The notes below the pieces were generated by a model. The model searched no databases, was not told where the DNA came from, and was given only the letters and a program-made list of their open reading frames with translations. DNA of 64,000 nt, from the NCBI GenBank assembly GCA_024509875.1, contig JAMPIV010017534.1:1-64000 (forward strand). Direction: 5' to 3'. This document shows, one piece after another, positions 23,596-40,788 of the stretch (position 1 is its first letter; each line of letters starts with the position of its first letter). This DNA comes from Oreohelix idahoensis. Lineage: Eukaryota > Mollusca > Gastropoda > Stylommatophora > Oreohelicidae. Position numbers and translations under genes: made by a program.

Positions 23596-25618
23596 TGTGG
23601 TGAAGTGGGATGTTATAAATATTTATAAGGGACTTAGTGTACTGACTGAGATCAGCTGTGAAGGTATATATATATCTAATAAGAGTAGTATATTATATAT
23701 ATAACCTTACTTGCTACCACATATCTATATATCTCAGTCAGAATTATTCTGGAATAGTGTGGTGACTACGTTTAGTGTCTAGGGTATGTGTATGATGAAG
23801 TGTAAGTCACAACAACAGACAGATAAACAATTTAATTTAATCCACTACTCTTAACAACACTGTGACACTCACATACATATAACACTCTATGAGAATATCT
23901 TAAAGAAGTCACTCGTAACGTTTCAAATAACAATATGTATTCATTACTGGCATGAATGAATATGTGTCCTGATTCAACTACAAGGGAACCAGGAATCACA
24001 ATCAATTTAAATTACAAGTTATGTACAGAATGTATTTAATATGAATATTGTAGTGACATATATTATTACAAATGTTCTATGTGTGTCAGTTGTGTAGTAG
24101 TAAAATGAGGTAATACTGGTTTTGTTTTGTTCAAGCTCTGTTGGTATTTGTCATCATGACTTCAATAGTTTGTCTTTAGGGACTAGTATTGGAGATGTTC
24201 ACAGTTCCTGATTTTAAGACAAGTAAATTCCCCTCTGAATGGTATTTTTATAAAGTTATTTCAAGATGAGGGGACATAATGTTGAGCTCAGCTGGCCAAC
24301 TCTGCTTATCTTGAGTGATGGCGGCAGGAGAGGACTCCTCTGCTCGAATTCTCTTCTGGGCTCTGGAGATACCTCACTGATAGCTAAAAGGACCAAGGAG
24401 TATGCTGTCCGACACTGGATTCAGCAAAGCTCTGACCAGGTGCTGCTCACTACCATCAAGACCACTGTCCCACAATTCATACGAATAAACACAGATACGT
24501 TGATTAGCAATGAATTCTGGCACAAACTGGCACAAATTTCCATCTGCTTATCTTCCAGGCTTTTATTGAGTAAAATATAAGCTGGCTTCAACGCACTGAT
24601 GCTTTATCAAGATCATTTAAACAAGTGGTCTCGAACTAACGCTCCCAAGTGTGTATATCAGCGAGACTGGACAATGAGCCACGTTTCGACAAGTGTTTGA
24701 AAAAATGTTATCTTTTCCCGTCTCCCCTAACAACCAAGATAGTATTTATAGCCCGACCAATCGTGGTTAGGCTTTCATTTGTTGCGCTCCAATCAATTTG
24801 GAGTTTACATGGTAGGCTATTTCGGTAACGTAAATTTTTTTCAAACACGTTAAAAAAAAATCTTATGAGCAGAAATGATTTTATGCTGTCAGGCACCCCC
24901 AATATTTTATTTTGGGTATAATTTATTAATTCCTGGACTATTTGCGTAACGTTTTACATATTATTTGTCAGCAAGCCCTAAGGAACCCAAAAATACTAAT
25001 TTAAAGGAGCTACGTGGCTGCGTTCAAAATATGCAATTTCTTCTACCTCCTGTTTCGAAGATGTGCTGTCTGGGTACTGTTATGTTTTCAACCGTAAACC
25101 CATCTAATGTTATCTTTTCTAATAAGAGTCTGTTATGATTTATAAACCTAACTCTGGGAAAGGGTAGTGTATTTTATCACTGTCCGTCTGAAAAAAAATT
25201 AGTGCATGTAGACTTACACGCGTGATGGCAGCATTTGCGTATCGCGCGAAGCGTGTTTAGTGTTCGGCTTTCTGCCTCTCCCTTCTCGCTATCCTTTTGT
25301 CCATCTGTTCGTTCGTTTTGGTAACGTAATATAATTAATGTTAGGATTAATTTAGGTCATTACGCAGGGCCTCTCAATGCTTTTCCAAGAAATACAGCAC
25401 ACGTTTCATTGAAGAAAGCGGGTAATAATACAGTAAGCTTTTATATCAACGTGAAAGCGTTACAATTTGCAGACGAAGCAGAAAACAAGGGGGATTTCGA
25501 GTACATTCCTTGTGACAGCACTGTCATTTTACCATTGCTCTTCTCTTTATTAATTTTATTTGTTAGGCTTCATATTTACCTAATAATTTATATATGTGGA
25601 TTAGAATATTTCATGACA
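23596..25618 (-). repeat. 5' LTR of element 1
   Basis: 2023 bp, nearly identical to 17429-19450. Visible differences are single-base indels near 24228 and in the A and T runs near 24700-24715, and substitutions near 24671 and 25369. As the upstream LTR it should carry the promoter. A TATAAATA-like motif lies close to its inner end, but I cannot assign a start site. Confidence 0.95.
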
Positions 25619-25623
25619 CTGAT

Positions 25624-27590
25624 CATTATCTGAAGTAGAGACTTTCACAGCCGTGAATACCCTGTGAAACCAATGCTCTTCTCTGACACTGGGGCTATAC
25701 TCTTTTCAAACAGAATTATTTTCTGTTCTATCAGTAACTACTGCTGACAACTTTACTCATAAAAACCTTTCGCTACAAGCACACAAGGTAATTTTTAGTC
25801 ACTTGCAGTTGGCTTGTAGCTGAATTTAAATCAAGTTTCTTATCCTATTTATAAAATCCCACCTTTTTCCGTCAGTGCGTAACACTAAGGGATGCAACTT
25901 TGGTTGAAAGTTAGACATTAATTGTATTGTTTCCCTTATATGTACTCTCCCGAAAATAATATCGCTCGACAACGAAAAGTGCGCAAGTGTTGGTGTGCAT
26001 GCGTCAATAAAATCTAACTGTGAACGGCGTGCATGTTCAGACTTTAACACCGGATTTAAAACAAATATTTTTGTAAAATTTCCACTTGCGTTTCCTCCAA
26101 CAAGTTGAGTGTAAGTAAAGAAAATAGACAACGAAACATCCCAAGAGCGTCGTATGCGCTTGATTCGTAAACGTCAGCAAAGATGGCCCATTTCCAATCA
26201 TTCTATCATTTGCGATAACCATCAACAAATCTCAGGGGCCAACATTTGAACATGTTGGAATCTTTTTGAACGGACCAGTCTTCTCTCATGGACAGGTAGC
26301 TGTACGTCGCACTGTCTCGATCGAGAAATCCCAACAATGTAAAAGTACAAATTAAAACAACAGAAAATCAAGGTGCTCTTTTGATGGACAATCGAATGTT
26401 CACAACTAACATTGTTTTTTCCAAAAGTATCGGAATAATTGAAATTGCAGTAAGGTATTGGAGCTTTTGAATTTAATTCCCGTCTTATGACGGGCTTTTA
26501 CACTAGTTTTATAATAGCTTGCTTGTAAGATTGAGTACAAAAAGGATGTATGCTTACAAATAGATTTTTTTATCATTTCTGCCCAATGGCCCCTCCTTTC
26601 CCGGCTGTCACACGGGACGACACTCTTCCCCCCAACGCACACCACTTACTTCACCACTGCTTCAAGATGTGATGTGATCTTTCTTTGAAAGCACACGAGG
26701 TTAAAAGGTCATAGGGGTTCAAATTTTTATTAACATCAGAACAGTCTTGACTTCTTGGAGACAGGAAACAGACAATCTTGGACTACGGGAGAGAATTAAG
26801 ACGCAGTAACAATGACGACAGAGAGTAGGCACCCAAAGTGGCTCGTTGCAAGAACGCTCCAGGTATGTTCCGAAACTTCAATTTTTTTGTTAAGGTACTT
26901 TTCGCGAAAAAAATACAGAATATGACTTCTGCTGGCTGTGGTATGTCGTAAGAGGCAGGTAATGTAGGTTGGGCATGAGGTGGCAATCTTACCATGGAAA
27001 CCAACTTGAACACAGAAACCACAACTGTATGAGCACGTTAATGCTTGGCGCGTGGCTTCTGCAATGTGACCCGTTCCAGTTCTATCTCCATTCTCCTTTG
27101 GCAGTGAAAAGATATATAATAATAATATTTATTAAGATCATTATTATTATTATTTGTTAAAAGCATATTTAATCAATTGCAGACTGCCACAAAAGGGTGC
27201 TGGCGTTAAAAATATTGAATTCGATTTAGTGACAGGATCACCGATATGAATTTGATTAAAAAAAAAATACCCTGAACTAGACGCGAATAAGCCTTAGGAA
27301 GGGACACTCAGTGAATATCAGCTAATAGAATCATAAGGCAATCGTTGTTCTGGAACCAACAGGGCAACATAAATAGTGACCCGAAAATACAGAAAAGAGG
27401 ACTACAGATAGGCGTAAGAATAAGAAAACATTGAAAGAACGCAGAAAAAGCAGCGGGGAAAAACTTGAAAAGAACATAGTGAAAGCCTAGGCTCCACAAT
27501 GAACTAGAAAGAACAAAATTTTTCTATCTTATAAACGTTTTGCTACTTAAATAAAGCCTGGGGTCGCTAATTCTGCCCACCCGAAAATCA
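25624..27590. other. unassigned intergenic DNA
   Basis: No recognised coding or repeat family. Frames up to 101 codons on the minus strand (25826-26131) lack any family features. An AT-rich AATAAT/ATTATT inverted run lies at 27115-27157. Confidence 0.5.
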
Positions 27591-27602
27591 CAGTATGTAT
27601 CC

Positions 27603-27698
27603 TTACTTAGTCGTTCCCCTTCTACCGTGAGGTGTAGAGGTCTATGTGAGGTGTAGAGGTCTATGTGAGGTGTAGAGGTCTATGTGAGGTGTAGAGGT
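27603..27698 (-). mobile_element. 96-bp LINE 3'-end micro-insertion with 12-bp TSD
   Basis: CAGTATGTATCC occurs at 27591-27602 and 27699-27710 and brackets 96 bp. Those bases match the extreme 3' end of the LINE at 33748-35819 (CTTACTTAGTCGTTCCCCTT to GTGTAGAGG on the plus strand). They are followed by a 19-bp unit repeated 3.7 times (27629-27698) that begins with the last LINE bases GAGGTGTAGAGG. It is an extremely 5'-truncated insertion. Confidence 0.88.
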
Positions 27699-27835
27699 CA
27701 GTATGTATCCACCAGCAGTTATTTGTTGTGCTCCTCGGGGAGCGGAAGGAATGAATAAACGTTGCGCTCATAGATGTGCATGGACAAAGTCTTGACCACC
27801 TTAACAACCAAACTGTGAGTCTGATCACGTTAGAC

Positions 27836-28448
27836 CAGCCTTTCTCAATCCTTTTAACCTGGAGGAAACCTTGAAATAATGTTCAGGTCTCAGGGAACCC
27901 CGGCATAACAATTATTACATCTATAGCTCATGGTACCTTAGCGTCATCAGTAAGTTGTAAATACAATAATCCAATAAAAAATTGTCAGTGTTCTTTTGAG
28001 TAGATAATTATGTTTTTCTTTGGATATGTTTATTTTGGCCAACTTATTACTCTTTTTGTGTGGTCTCCCCCTCCCACCCACACACACAAACACACAAAGG
28101 ATATCATCTCTAATGCGCGCCAGGAATGTAGGTAGAAGAAGTTTCCGTTTTTACGTTTTTTTTAAATTCTAATTATATATTTTTTTTACCTTATCCAACT
28201 AAGTCTAAAAGTCTTATTATAATTTTCCACTCTACAAGATGCTAATGAAATATTGTATATGCAAGAGTGAACACGGTCCTATTGCGCATTGTAATACGGG
28301 TCTGCCCTTTCACTGCCCACCACTGCGAGCGGTTATATCACCCTGCACGCAAAGTGAAAAAAAACCTTTTATTTTATTTATTTTTTCAATGACGATGCCC
28401 CGCGGAACCCCCAGCGAGCTCTCGCGGAACTCCGGCTGAGAAACCTTG
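27836..28448. mobile_element. hAT-type MITE, 613 bp
   Basis: Imperfect terminal inverted repeats: CAGCCTTTCTCAATCC on the left, and CAAGGTTTCTCAGCC when the right end is read on the minus strand. They are flanked by 8-bp duplications CGTTAGAC (27828-27835) and CGTTAGAG (28449-28456), matching 7 of 8. hAT elements make 8-bp duplications. GGAACCCC-type motifs near both ends reinforce this. No transposase inside. Confidence 0.8.
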
Positions 28449-28456
28449 CGTTAGAG

Positions 28457-29077
28457 TGTAAAAAAACAGTAGGTGCTCTATCAAACACGCGGATGTCCTC
28501 AATAATTATTTGGTTCAAACCTTTCAAACTCTGCCCTGTTCATCTTAGAGCACACAGACAATTATGCAGAACGTCGTCTAGCTCCATGACCACAGAGCTA
28601 AGTTCCGACGTGGATAAATAATATCACGCGAATCAGAAAAACGAAACAAGACAAAACAAAAGCAGCAGGCGATAAGTGCGGAAAATTCATATTTTTATCC
28701 AGATCTGGCAGTGACAGCTGTATTGTTCTTGTCCAGGGCGATTACCATTAGGAAGTTTCGCGTTCAAAGCAGAAAGGAAACCATTACAATTATTGGCAGA
28801 GGGGCCAAGGTGTTGGCGGAGATGGTTTTTGTTAGGAGTTTTTCATTTTTCATTATTCCACTTATCTGAGACTATGGATCGTTTGCTCATTTTTTCCCCC
28901 CTTTTTACCAACCGTCCGTAGACGTGAGCAAGAGAGTTGTTCAATGTTGGACAGGGTATTCCTAAAGTCTTTGTGTAACTTTAAACTTTAGCAGCTTTGC
29001 ATGCACATATGACAGAAGAACACTATAAACAGCAGATAAAAGCATTATTTATGCATTGTATTAATGTTAATGTTTGG
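28457..29077. other. unassigned intergenic DNA
   Basis: No feature recognised. Confidence 0.5.
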
Positions 29078-29450
29078 GGTCGGAGTGGCTAAGAGGTGTG
29101 GCGTCCGCCTCGAATTCTAAAGGTACCGGGTTAGATTACAAGAGAGAGAATATAATTTATGGAATTTTTTTTTCAGAACTAGTGTTGCGCACGTTAAAAA
29201 TCCCACGGCAGTTGGAAATCGTAGAAAGTATGCCATAAGGCCGCTGCTCTGGCAACATTTAAAATTAGATTCCTACCCACTACCAAAATATTTATAGAAT
29301 GTGTGATTTCTGTATACAGAAATTGGGATTCACGCCGGTGCTATGGAGTTCGTGCACTGTGCTGAGATCCGCCTTGTGTGATCTAATCGAGGAGATCAGA
29401 GCACTGATGGAGTTGTCCGAGTGCAGTGAAGATAGTCCTTAAAATCAAAC
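29078..29450 (+). mobile_element. tRNA-headed SINE
   Basis: The head at 29078-29145 resembles a serine- or leucine-type tRNA: GTCGGAGTGGCTAAGAGGTG (A box), GGCGTCCGCCTCGAATTCTA, then GGTACCGGGTTAGATTAC (degenerate B box). A body follows with CACGTTAAAAATCCCACGGC and TATGCCATAAGGCCGCTGC, then a 3' part ending GATAGTCCTTAAAATCAAAC. The 3' part recurs without a head at 56366-56552, so this is a dispersed family and not a tRNA gene. Pol III would transcribe it if active. Confidence 0.8.
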
Positions 29451-29979
29451 ATAGTGTTATTAATTCTTGGTTTTTTTTTATTTAGATCCTGGTATCTGGG
29501 GACCAGAAGACGCAGCAATAGAGACCGCAGTCAGCGACTCATAGCTTGATTGCTTGCGTCAGGACCAGCGAACCAGAGCTGGTCAAGACCGTGCTCCACC
29601 TACACGTGGTGGTCCTGGAAACAGTCTGCAGCAGTGCAGGCTGGCTGAGCGAGCACGGATCGCAATGGGAAGGCAAACCCGGTCCTAAAAAATGCCGTGC
29701 AGAAGTCGGATGTGTCGACCGAAAGGTGCAGATATCACGGCTTAGGCGTAAACAGACACAACGCAACCACCGTCCTTTTCAGGGCGAACGAGGAAGAAGA
29801 AGAAGAAGTATCTGACTGAAAATGGCGACAGTAAAAAAAAAGGGTTAATCGGAGTGAATGACGTGTCACGAAAGATGGCAAAACTGTGAACTGCATTATA
29901 TTAAAACTTAATAAATTGTGTTTTTAAATTGTGATTTCCGTGTGATTCTATCATGTGTACATCCAAAGTTATTAAAGTT
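29451..29979. other. unassigned, GC-richer spacer
   Basis: 29500-29810 is richer in GC than its surroundings and open on both strands for 75-89 codons, ending in a GAAGAAGAAGAAG run. This is probably a decayed repeat. I cannot name it. Confidence 0.4.
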
Positions 29980-30440
29980 TATAAACTGCACAAGGACTTT
30001 AGGGACACAGTGTATAGAAGCTGTCCTATCATATGGAAGTGAATCATTGATTTTTTCAGTGTTATGTATGGCCATTCCTGTCTTACAGAAGTGAGGCATG
30101 AACACATTGTAAACAAGCTGCAACATCACTGGAGGTTACAGAAATGTGATGTAATAGAAGAATGCTAAAAAATAAATAAATAAACAAATAGTGATTAGTG
30201 TGTCCTGAAAGAAGTCAGCAAGTAACGGCTTATAACTCACATTAGAAAGAAGAAATCCTCTGTCGCAGGTCATGTTATTAGAAGACTACAGCGGAGATAT
30301 ATCGTAACAACAGGGAAAATTGAAGGACAAAAAGAAAGATGGAAGACTACAAAGTGAAACGTTATCTGGCAGTTTAACGTATTAGTATAAATGACGTGAT
30401 TAGCATAATTAAGAAACGGCGCTTTGGACAGCAAGTTGTA
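29980..30440 (+). pseudogene. LINE reverse transcriptase C-terminal relic
   Basis: Broken plus-strand frames give SYGSES (the YGxES motif) near 30033, then AGHVIRR, and IVTTGKIEGQKERWKTTK near 30300-30350. These are the C-terminal features of a LINE group whose ends carry GHVLRR and TTGKIEGKR. Many stops. Confidence 0.65.
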
Positions 30441-30442
30441 AA

Positions 30443-30790
30443 GTGATCACCTACACTAGCGGTCACGGTACTCACAGACCAGCTTTCATGTTTCCTATAT
30501 CACCGCCTAACATACTTACAGCGCCATGCCGCAAAATGAGACGCAAAACCAAACTTAATGCCGACATTTGTATGCTTAATCATACTAATTCTCTTGTCTA
30601 TAACGTTAGTCCTATCTTTTCCCACCAAATTTTTAATTTTACTTTTCATGGCACATTTTTTCGGAATGGGAACTGAATTGCGCGCCTGTTGAAACAACGC
30701 GCATTTTGTTTCCATTCTTAGTAATGGTAATGCTTGATTTTGGACACAATTTCTTGAATGGTCCACATGTATAATTCGGGTGAATATAAC
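30443..30790. other. unassigned spacer
   Basis: Nothing recognised. Confidence 0.45.
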
Positions 30791-30794
30791 ACAT

Positions 30795-35819
<5,025 letters not shown>

Positions 35820-35975
35820 ATATTTATATATATATGTTTATTTATATATATATATATATATATACATATATACATATACATATATACATATACATATATA
35901 CATATATACATATACATATATACATATACATATATACATATATATATATACATATATATATATACATATATATAC

Positions 35976-36012
<37 letters not shown>
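35820..36012. repeat. (TA)n/(CATATA)n microsatellite
   Basis: TA run with regularly spaced C, giving ATACATATA units, on the 5' side of the LINE. Confidence 0.97.
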
Positions 36013-36622
36013 ACTTATATATTTATGAACGGAGCTCGTTACGTCTGCTGTAGTTCTGCCGATTTACTGGCTCAATTCCATATTGCCTAAAATAATAATT
36101 CGGAGATGAAGTAATAGAATTTTTATTTTGAATTCTTTTTTTTTTAATATACGAACCAAGACAAGATTTAAAAAAAAAATCCCTTAATACACTTCTCCCC
36201 GTGCCATTTTTGACCCGTTGCTCCATAGAATCATGCATACAGATAAATGACAACATGAGAATTGGTGCCGTTACGAGAACAAGGAACAGAAAAAATCCTA
36301 ACATAGTTATTTGCCACCATGTTTTGACGCGTGACTTACTCGTGAATACTCAACGGGCATCGCAAGAAAGTTCTTTCTACAGCCATCACGTCGACACAAT
36401 GATAGTTTTTTAAATGAACGTTTGTAACCTATGAAACAATCCCGTCAGCATTTGTGGAAAATACGGAAACTTAACGCAAGATATTGCAGCGTGAAAGCTA
36501 AACTGAACACCTATTAAAATATACGAATACCTTGCAGTATTTTCATGATGTATTCTTCAGTGTGATAGAAATATCCACACCTGCATTTCGGGAAAATGTC
36601 GGTATTTTGTATTCATTTATTT
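36013..36622. other. unassigned intergenic DNA
   Basis: No feature recognised. Confidence 0.5.
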
Positions 36623-36627
36623 GCGAT

Positions 36628-39035
36628 TGTGGTAAAGTGGGATGTTATAAATATTTATAGGGGACTTAGTGTACTGACTGAGATCAGCTGTGAAGGTATC
36701 TGTATCTAATAGGTGTAGTGTTTTACAGATAACCTTACTTGCTACCACATTATAACTCAGTCAGAATTATTCTGGAATATTGTGATGACTACGTTAATTG
36801 TCTAGGGTATGTATATGATGAAGTGTAAGTCACAACAACAACAGACAGATAAACAATTTAATTTATTCCACCACACTTGACAACACTGTGACACTCACAC
36901 ACATTTAACACTCTATAAGACTATCTTAAATGAGGCACTGGTAAATTTTCAAATATAAATATGTATTAATTACTTTCACTAATATTTGTGTCCTGATTCA
37001 AATACAAAGTGAACCAGGAATCACAATCAATTGTAATTATAATTTATATGTACAGAATTTATCAATATGAACCTTGTAGTGACATATTTTATTAATATTA
37101 TCCTATGTGTGTCAGTTGTGTAGTAGTAATATGAGGTAATACTGGTTTTGTTTTTTCAAGCTATGTTGTTATTTGTCATCATGACTTCAAGTGTTTGTTT
37201 ATCTTGGAAATAGTATGGGGAAAAGTTCACAGTTCCTATCAATTTAAACACTGTATTTTCCCTCTGTTTTATTATAAAGTCAGATTTTGAGAGGGGGAGG
37301 GGGGGGGCATAATGTTGAGGTCCTCTGGCCACAGACGCTTATCTTTCGTGATGGCGGCAGGAAAAGACTCCTCTGCTCGATAGCCTCCCTGTGTTCTGGA
37401 GACACCTCACTGGTCACTATCTGGACCCAGGAGTATGCTGTCAGCCTCTAGATTCAGCAAAGCTCAGACCAGGTGCTGCTCAATAACTTTAGGACCATTG
37501 TCCCTGAAACAAGAAGGTTGTACCTCCTATTTCAGGACTAATTTATAATAAATTTCCAGACTGAACACAATACATAACAAACACTGAGTTCAGAGCGGTA
37601 GGCCAACTGCTATCTTCATCTGAAACAATTTTCACCAGTATACTCCTCCCTAATGGTTACTACGCCTCTGCAATTCCAGCATTATTTCTTTCTAGTCAAT
37701 AAGATAGGTGTCAGTGTACTGTTTGGCAATTCCATGTAGTTTTACTTTCCTCCGACACCTTCTGTTCAGGTTGGAGCACTATATAGGTTTTACCTCATGT
37801 TCGCTACTGAACTACACATATATACAGACATAAATTATCAATTTACATTCAATTTTCATTAAAAGATATCAAATATTTCAAGCTTACCACAATTCATGGA
37901 ATAATACACAGTTACGTTGACTGGCAATGAATATAGCACAATTTCGATCTGCCGATGTCCCAGGCTTTTATTTAGAAAAATATGCACTGGCGCTCAACGC
38001 ACTGGTTCTTTAGTAAGTTTATTTGAAAATGTGGTGCTGACCTGACGCCTCTGATTGACTATATTGGCGGGTCTAACCAATCGTGCCATGTTTACACAAG
38101 CGTTTGAAAAAAAGTACCCTACTACTGTTTCCCCTAGCAACAAAGAAGTAGTATTTATAGTCCGACTAATCGTGTTTAGCCTTACATTTACTTTCCGCCA
38201 ATCAAATAGGAGGTAACATGTCAGCCTATTTCCCGTACAATGGTGGTGTGAAAATCTGCCACTGAGCGATTCTGATTTTGGTGTTGTCTGACATCCCTCC
38301 CTATTTCTTTTGGCTATAATTTGTTAATTCCTAGACTATTTGCGTAACGTTTAACATATTCTTTGTCAGCAAGTAATAAGGAACCCAAATATATAAATTT
38401 AATGGGGCTAAGGGGCTGCGTTCAAAATATGCATTTTCTTCTACCTCCTGTTCACTTCGAATACGATGTGGTGTCTGGGTACTGTAATGTTTTCAAACGT
38501 AAACCAGTATAATGTCATGTTTCCTAATAAGCGTTTTTCAGGTTTTTAAAACCTAACTCGTATGGGTAGTGTTTTTTTATCACTGTCGATTTGAAAAAAA
38601 AGCTAGTGCTTGTGGCCTTACACGGGTGATGGTAGTAATTGTGTATCGCGAGACTGTGGTAGTATTGCCTGCGCTCTGGCTTTCAGCCCTCCCTTTCTTT
38701 CTATCCTTAGTCCATCTGTCTTTCGTTTATGGTAACTTAGTGTATAAAATGACATGAATGGAATATTAAATATAGGTCAGCTTGCGTATCTCAAGGTTTT
38801 TCTTAGAAAGGCAGTACACGTTTTATCGTAGAAAGCGGGTATTGAAGCAGTAGGCTTTTACTATCAACGTGAAACGTTACAATTTGCAGACGAATTAGAA
38901 AACAAGGGGAATTTCGAGTACAGTCATTGTGACAGCACTGTTCTTTACCATTCTTCTTTCCTTTTATTAAATTTATTTGTTAGGCTTTACATTTACGTTT
39001 TAATTTATATATGTGGATTCGAATTTCTCACGACA
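36628..39035 (-). mobile_element. solo LTR of the element 2 subfamily
   Basis: 2408 bp, flanked by GCGAT at 36623-36627 and 39036-39040. In element orientation it starts TGTCGTGAG and ends TACCACA. It aligns along its whole length with the LTRs of element 2 in inverted orientation, with scattered substitutions and small indels. It therefore belongs to that subfamily but is older than element 2. No internal region: the product of LTR-LTR recombination. Confidence 0.93.
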
Positions 39036-39040
39036 GCGAT

Positions 39041-39539
39041 TATTACACAGATTTGCTCGCATAATGCATGACAGGTGGGTTACGAATATATAACTCTATC
39101 TTAGATTTATTTATAATTTAATATCTTCTACGACTGAACGTAAGCGCAGCACTAGATGCGCAAGTAACGTGAACCCAGATTTTATTAAACACCGTTGTCA
39201 AAACATTTCCGTTGTAAATATAATGTAAATGGATTGATAACATTCAAATGGACGTTACCATTACAATTATTTTATGTTCAAATTTTAGCTAAAGCTGGTT
39301 GCAGTAACAACTAATCGGAAAGTATATTCTGAAATGTAATGACGCAAGGGACGACGCAAGCATATTTTAATAACATTGATTTTCTTTCTGTTAAAAAAAA
39401 AATCCTTATTCTGTCTACTCCAGGAACCGTATTCATAGCAATCCTTTGTCAGGACTAGCCTATAACGAAGGTTTTCATCACGCTTGCTGTTAGATATTAT
39501 TAGTTCTTTTTTGGGGATTAGCATTTATCGACGTTGCAG
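39041..39539. other. unassigned intergenic DNA
   Basis: No feature recognised. Confidence 0.5.
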
Positions 39540-40190
39540 TTGCTTGTAGTCCTTTTCAGAGCTTCACCACGCTAGGTGATATATATTAGTCCTGTTCAGG
39601 GGTTTATCACAATAGGTGATATAAACTGTGACTCATGTTCAGATCTTCACCACGATAGGTGATATAAACTAATACTCCTGTTTAGAGCTTCACCATGCTA
39701 GGTGATATATATTAGTCCTGTTCAGGGCTTTATCACAATTTTTTTTTTTTCTATAACCAGCGGCACTCGAGCTTTCCAGCTCTTTCGGCCCAATGACATG
39801 TCATTGCGAGGCTGGGGGGTCAGTGGACTTTCCTTCCAACCCGGTCAGGAGCTTCGCTCCTTCCCATCCACACGGGATTTATGTGCAGGAGCCGTTCAGG
39901 TTATTCAGTCAAATTTCCGGTTGTAAACATTTCTTCAAACGCCGACGGCCGGGTTTGAACCATGAACACCTGGTCGCCAGTACAACGTTGTAGCCATTAC
40001 ACCAGCGTGGCTCCCACTTTATCACAATAGGTGATATAAACTATTAGTCCTGTTTAGAACTTCACCACGTTAGATGATATCAGCTGTTAGTCCTGTTTAG
40101 AGCTTTCACCACGTTAGGTGATATAAAGTATTAGTGCTGTTTAGAACTTCACCCCACTAGGTGATATAAACTATTAGTCCTTCTCAGGGT
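39540..40190 (+). repeat. about 43-bp hairpin minisatellite, split by a SINE
   Basis: Two parts, 39540-39739 and 40017-40190. Each diverged unit contains TTCACCACG.TAGGTGATAT, in which TCACC and GGTGA can pair across a 5-6-base loop, followed by AAACTATTAGTCCTGTT. About four units lie on each side. Confidence 0.85.
39740..40016 (-). mobile_element. tRNA-derived SINE with 12-bp TSD
   Basis: 277 bp, minus strand. The head near 40016-39940 reads GGGAGCCACGCTGGTGTAAT (A-box region) and then GGTTCAAACCC (B box, a perfect match to the consensus). The tail is about 12 A (T on the plus strand at 39740-39750). CTTTATCACAAT is duplicated at 39728-39739 and 40017-40028. Inserted in the minisatellite. 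Confidence 0.9.
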
Positions 40191-40329
40191 GTAGCAATTG
40201 CAACGCTGCAAGTGCTCTTTGGTCTCCCCCCAACCTTTCAGAAAGGATATAGTATGCAAGATAAATGAGAGTGGAAAGGCAGAATGTTAGACGGGCCTCC
40301 ACGCCCAATTCTTAACCCTTTAAAAATAA
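40191..40329. other. unassigned spacer with GTTC repeat end
   Basis: Short stretch ending in (GTTC)n at 40332-40345. It may be the tail of the adjacent LINE scrap. Confidence 0.4.
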
Positions 40330-40470
40330 AGTTCGTTCGTTCGTTCTCTTACCATGGGGATTCCAGAACAAGGACTGCCCAGTAATACTATCAACAGGTT
40401 TTCTCAATGTGTGTCCTATTCATCTCCGGTGCCTTCTTCTCATCTCTTGTTCCACTGAGGTTTGTCTTGG
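40330..40470 (-). pseudogene. LINE reverse transcriptase C-terminal scrap
   Basis: On the minus strand it gives VEQEMRRR-like residues, then GHTLRKPVDS, then LFWNPHGKR, the same region as at 14146-14283. It ends in GAAC repeats. Dead fragment. Confidence 0.65.
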
Positions 40471-40788
40471 TCTTAAACGATTTTACAACGATGTATATTT
40501 CTTATGGGGAAATTTTCTCGTAAAGATATGCTTACTGATTGTTTTACAATATCATATGTTGGAAATGAATGACAATTCTGAACCTTGGATAAAACCGAAA
40601 AACTTCCTGGTATAGAAAGAATTAACGAAAAAAAGTGTGTGAACGTTTCAGCAAAGAATATTCAACGTTGAAATCTACATCAGCATTTGAAGTTACATAA
40701 CCACCAAGAAGAAATTTGAACATAAATAATGTGCAGAACGGAATTGGAATGTAGTCGTTTAGAAGAGTTTCTGAATTTTCTCTTCAAT

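Larger units (their letters stand above)
17429..25618 (-). mobile_element. Gmr1-like LTR retrotransposon, element 1 (chimeric, defective)
   Basis: A complete insertion of 8.19 kb in minus orientation, flanked by CTGAT at 17424-17428 and 25619-25623. Its two LTRs (2022 and 2023 bp) start TGTCATG and end CACCACA in element orientation. I count only about five differences between them, so the insertion is recent. A primer-binding-like site follows the 5' LTR and a purine tract precedes the 3' LTR. Gag and the reverse transcriptase-RNase H part closely match element 2 at 42426-53289. Protease is absent, the integrase core is replaced by other sequence, and the remaining pol has a nonsense codon and a frameshift. 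It is best explained as a non-autonomous derivative moved by relatives' proteins. Confidence 0.9.

Noticed and set aside
29078..29145. Functional tRNA gene
   Set aside because: The B box is degenerate, the stems do not pair well, and the sequence runs into a SINE body whose 3' part recurs at 56366.
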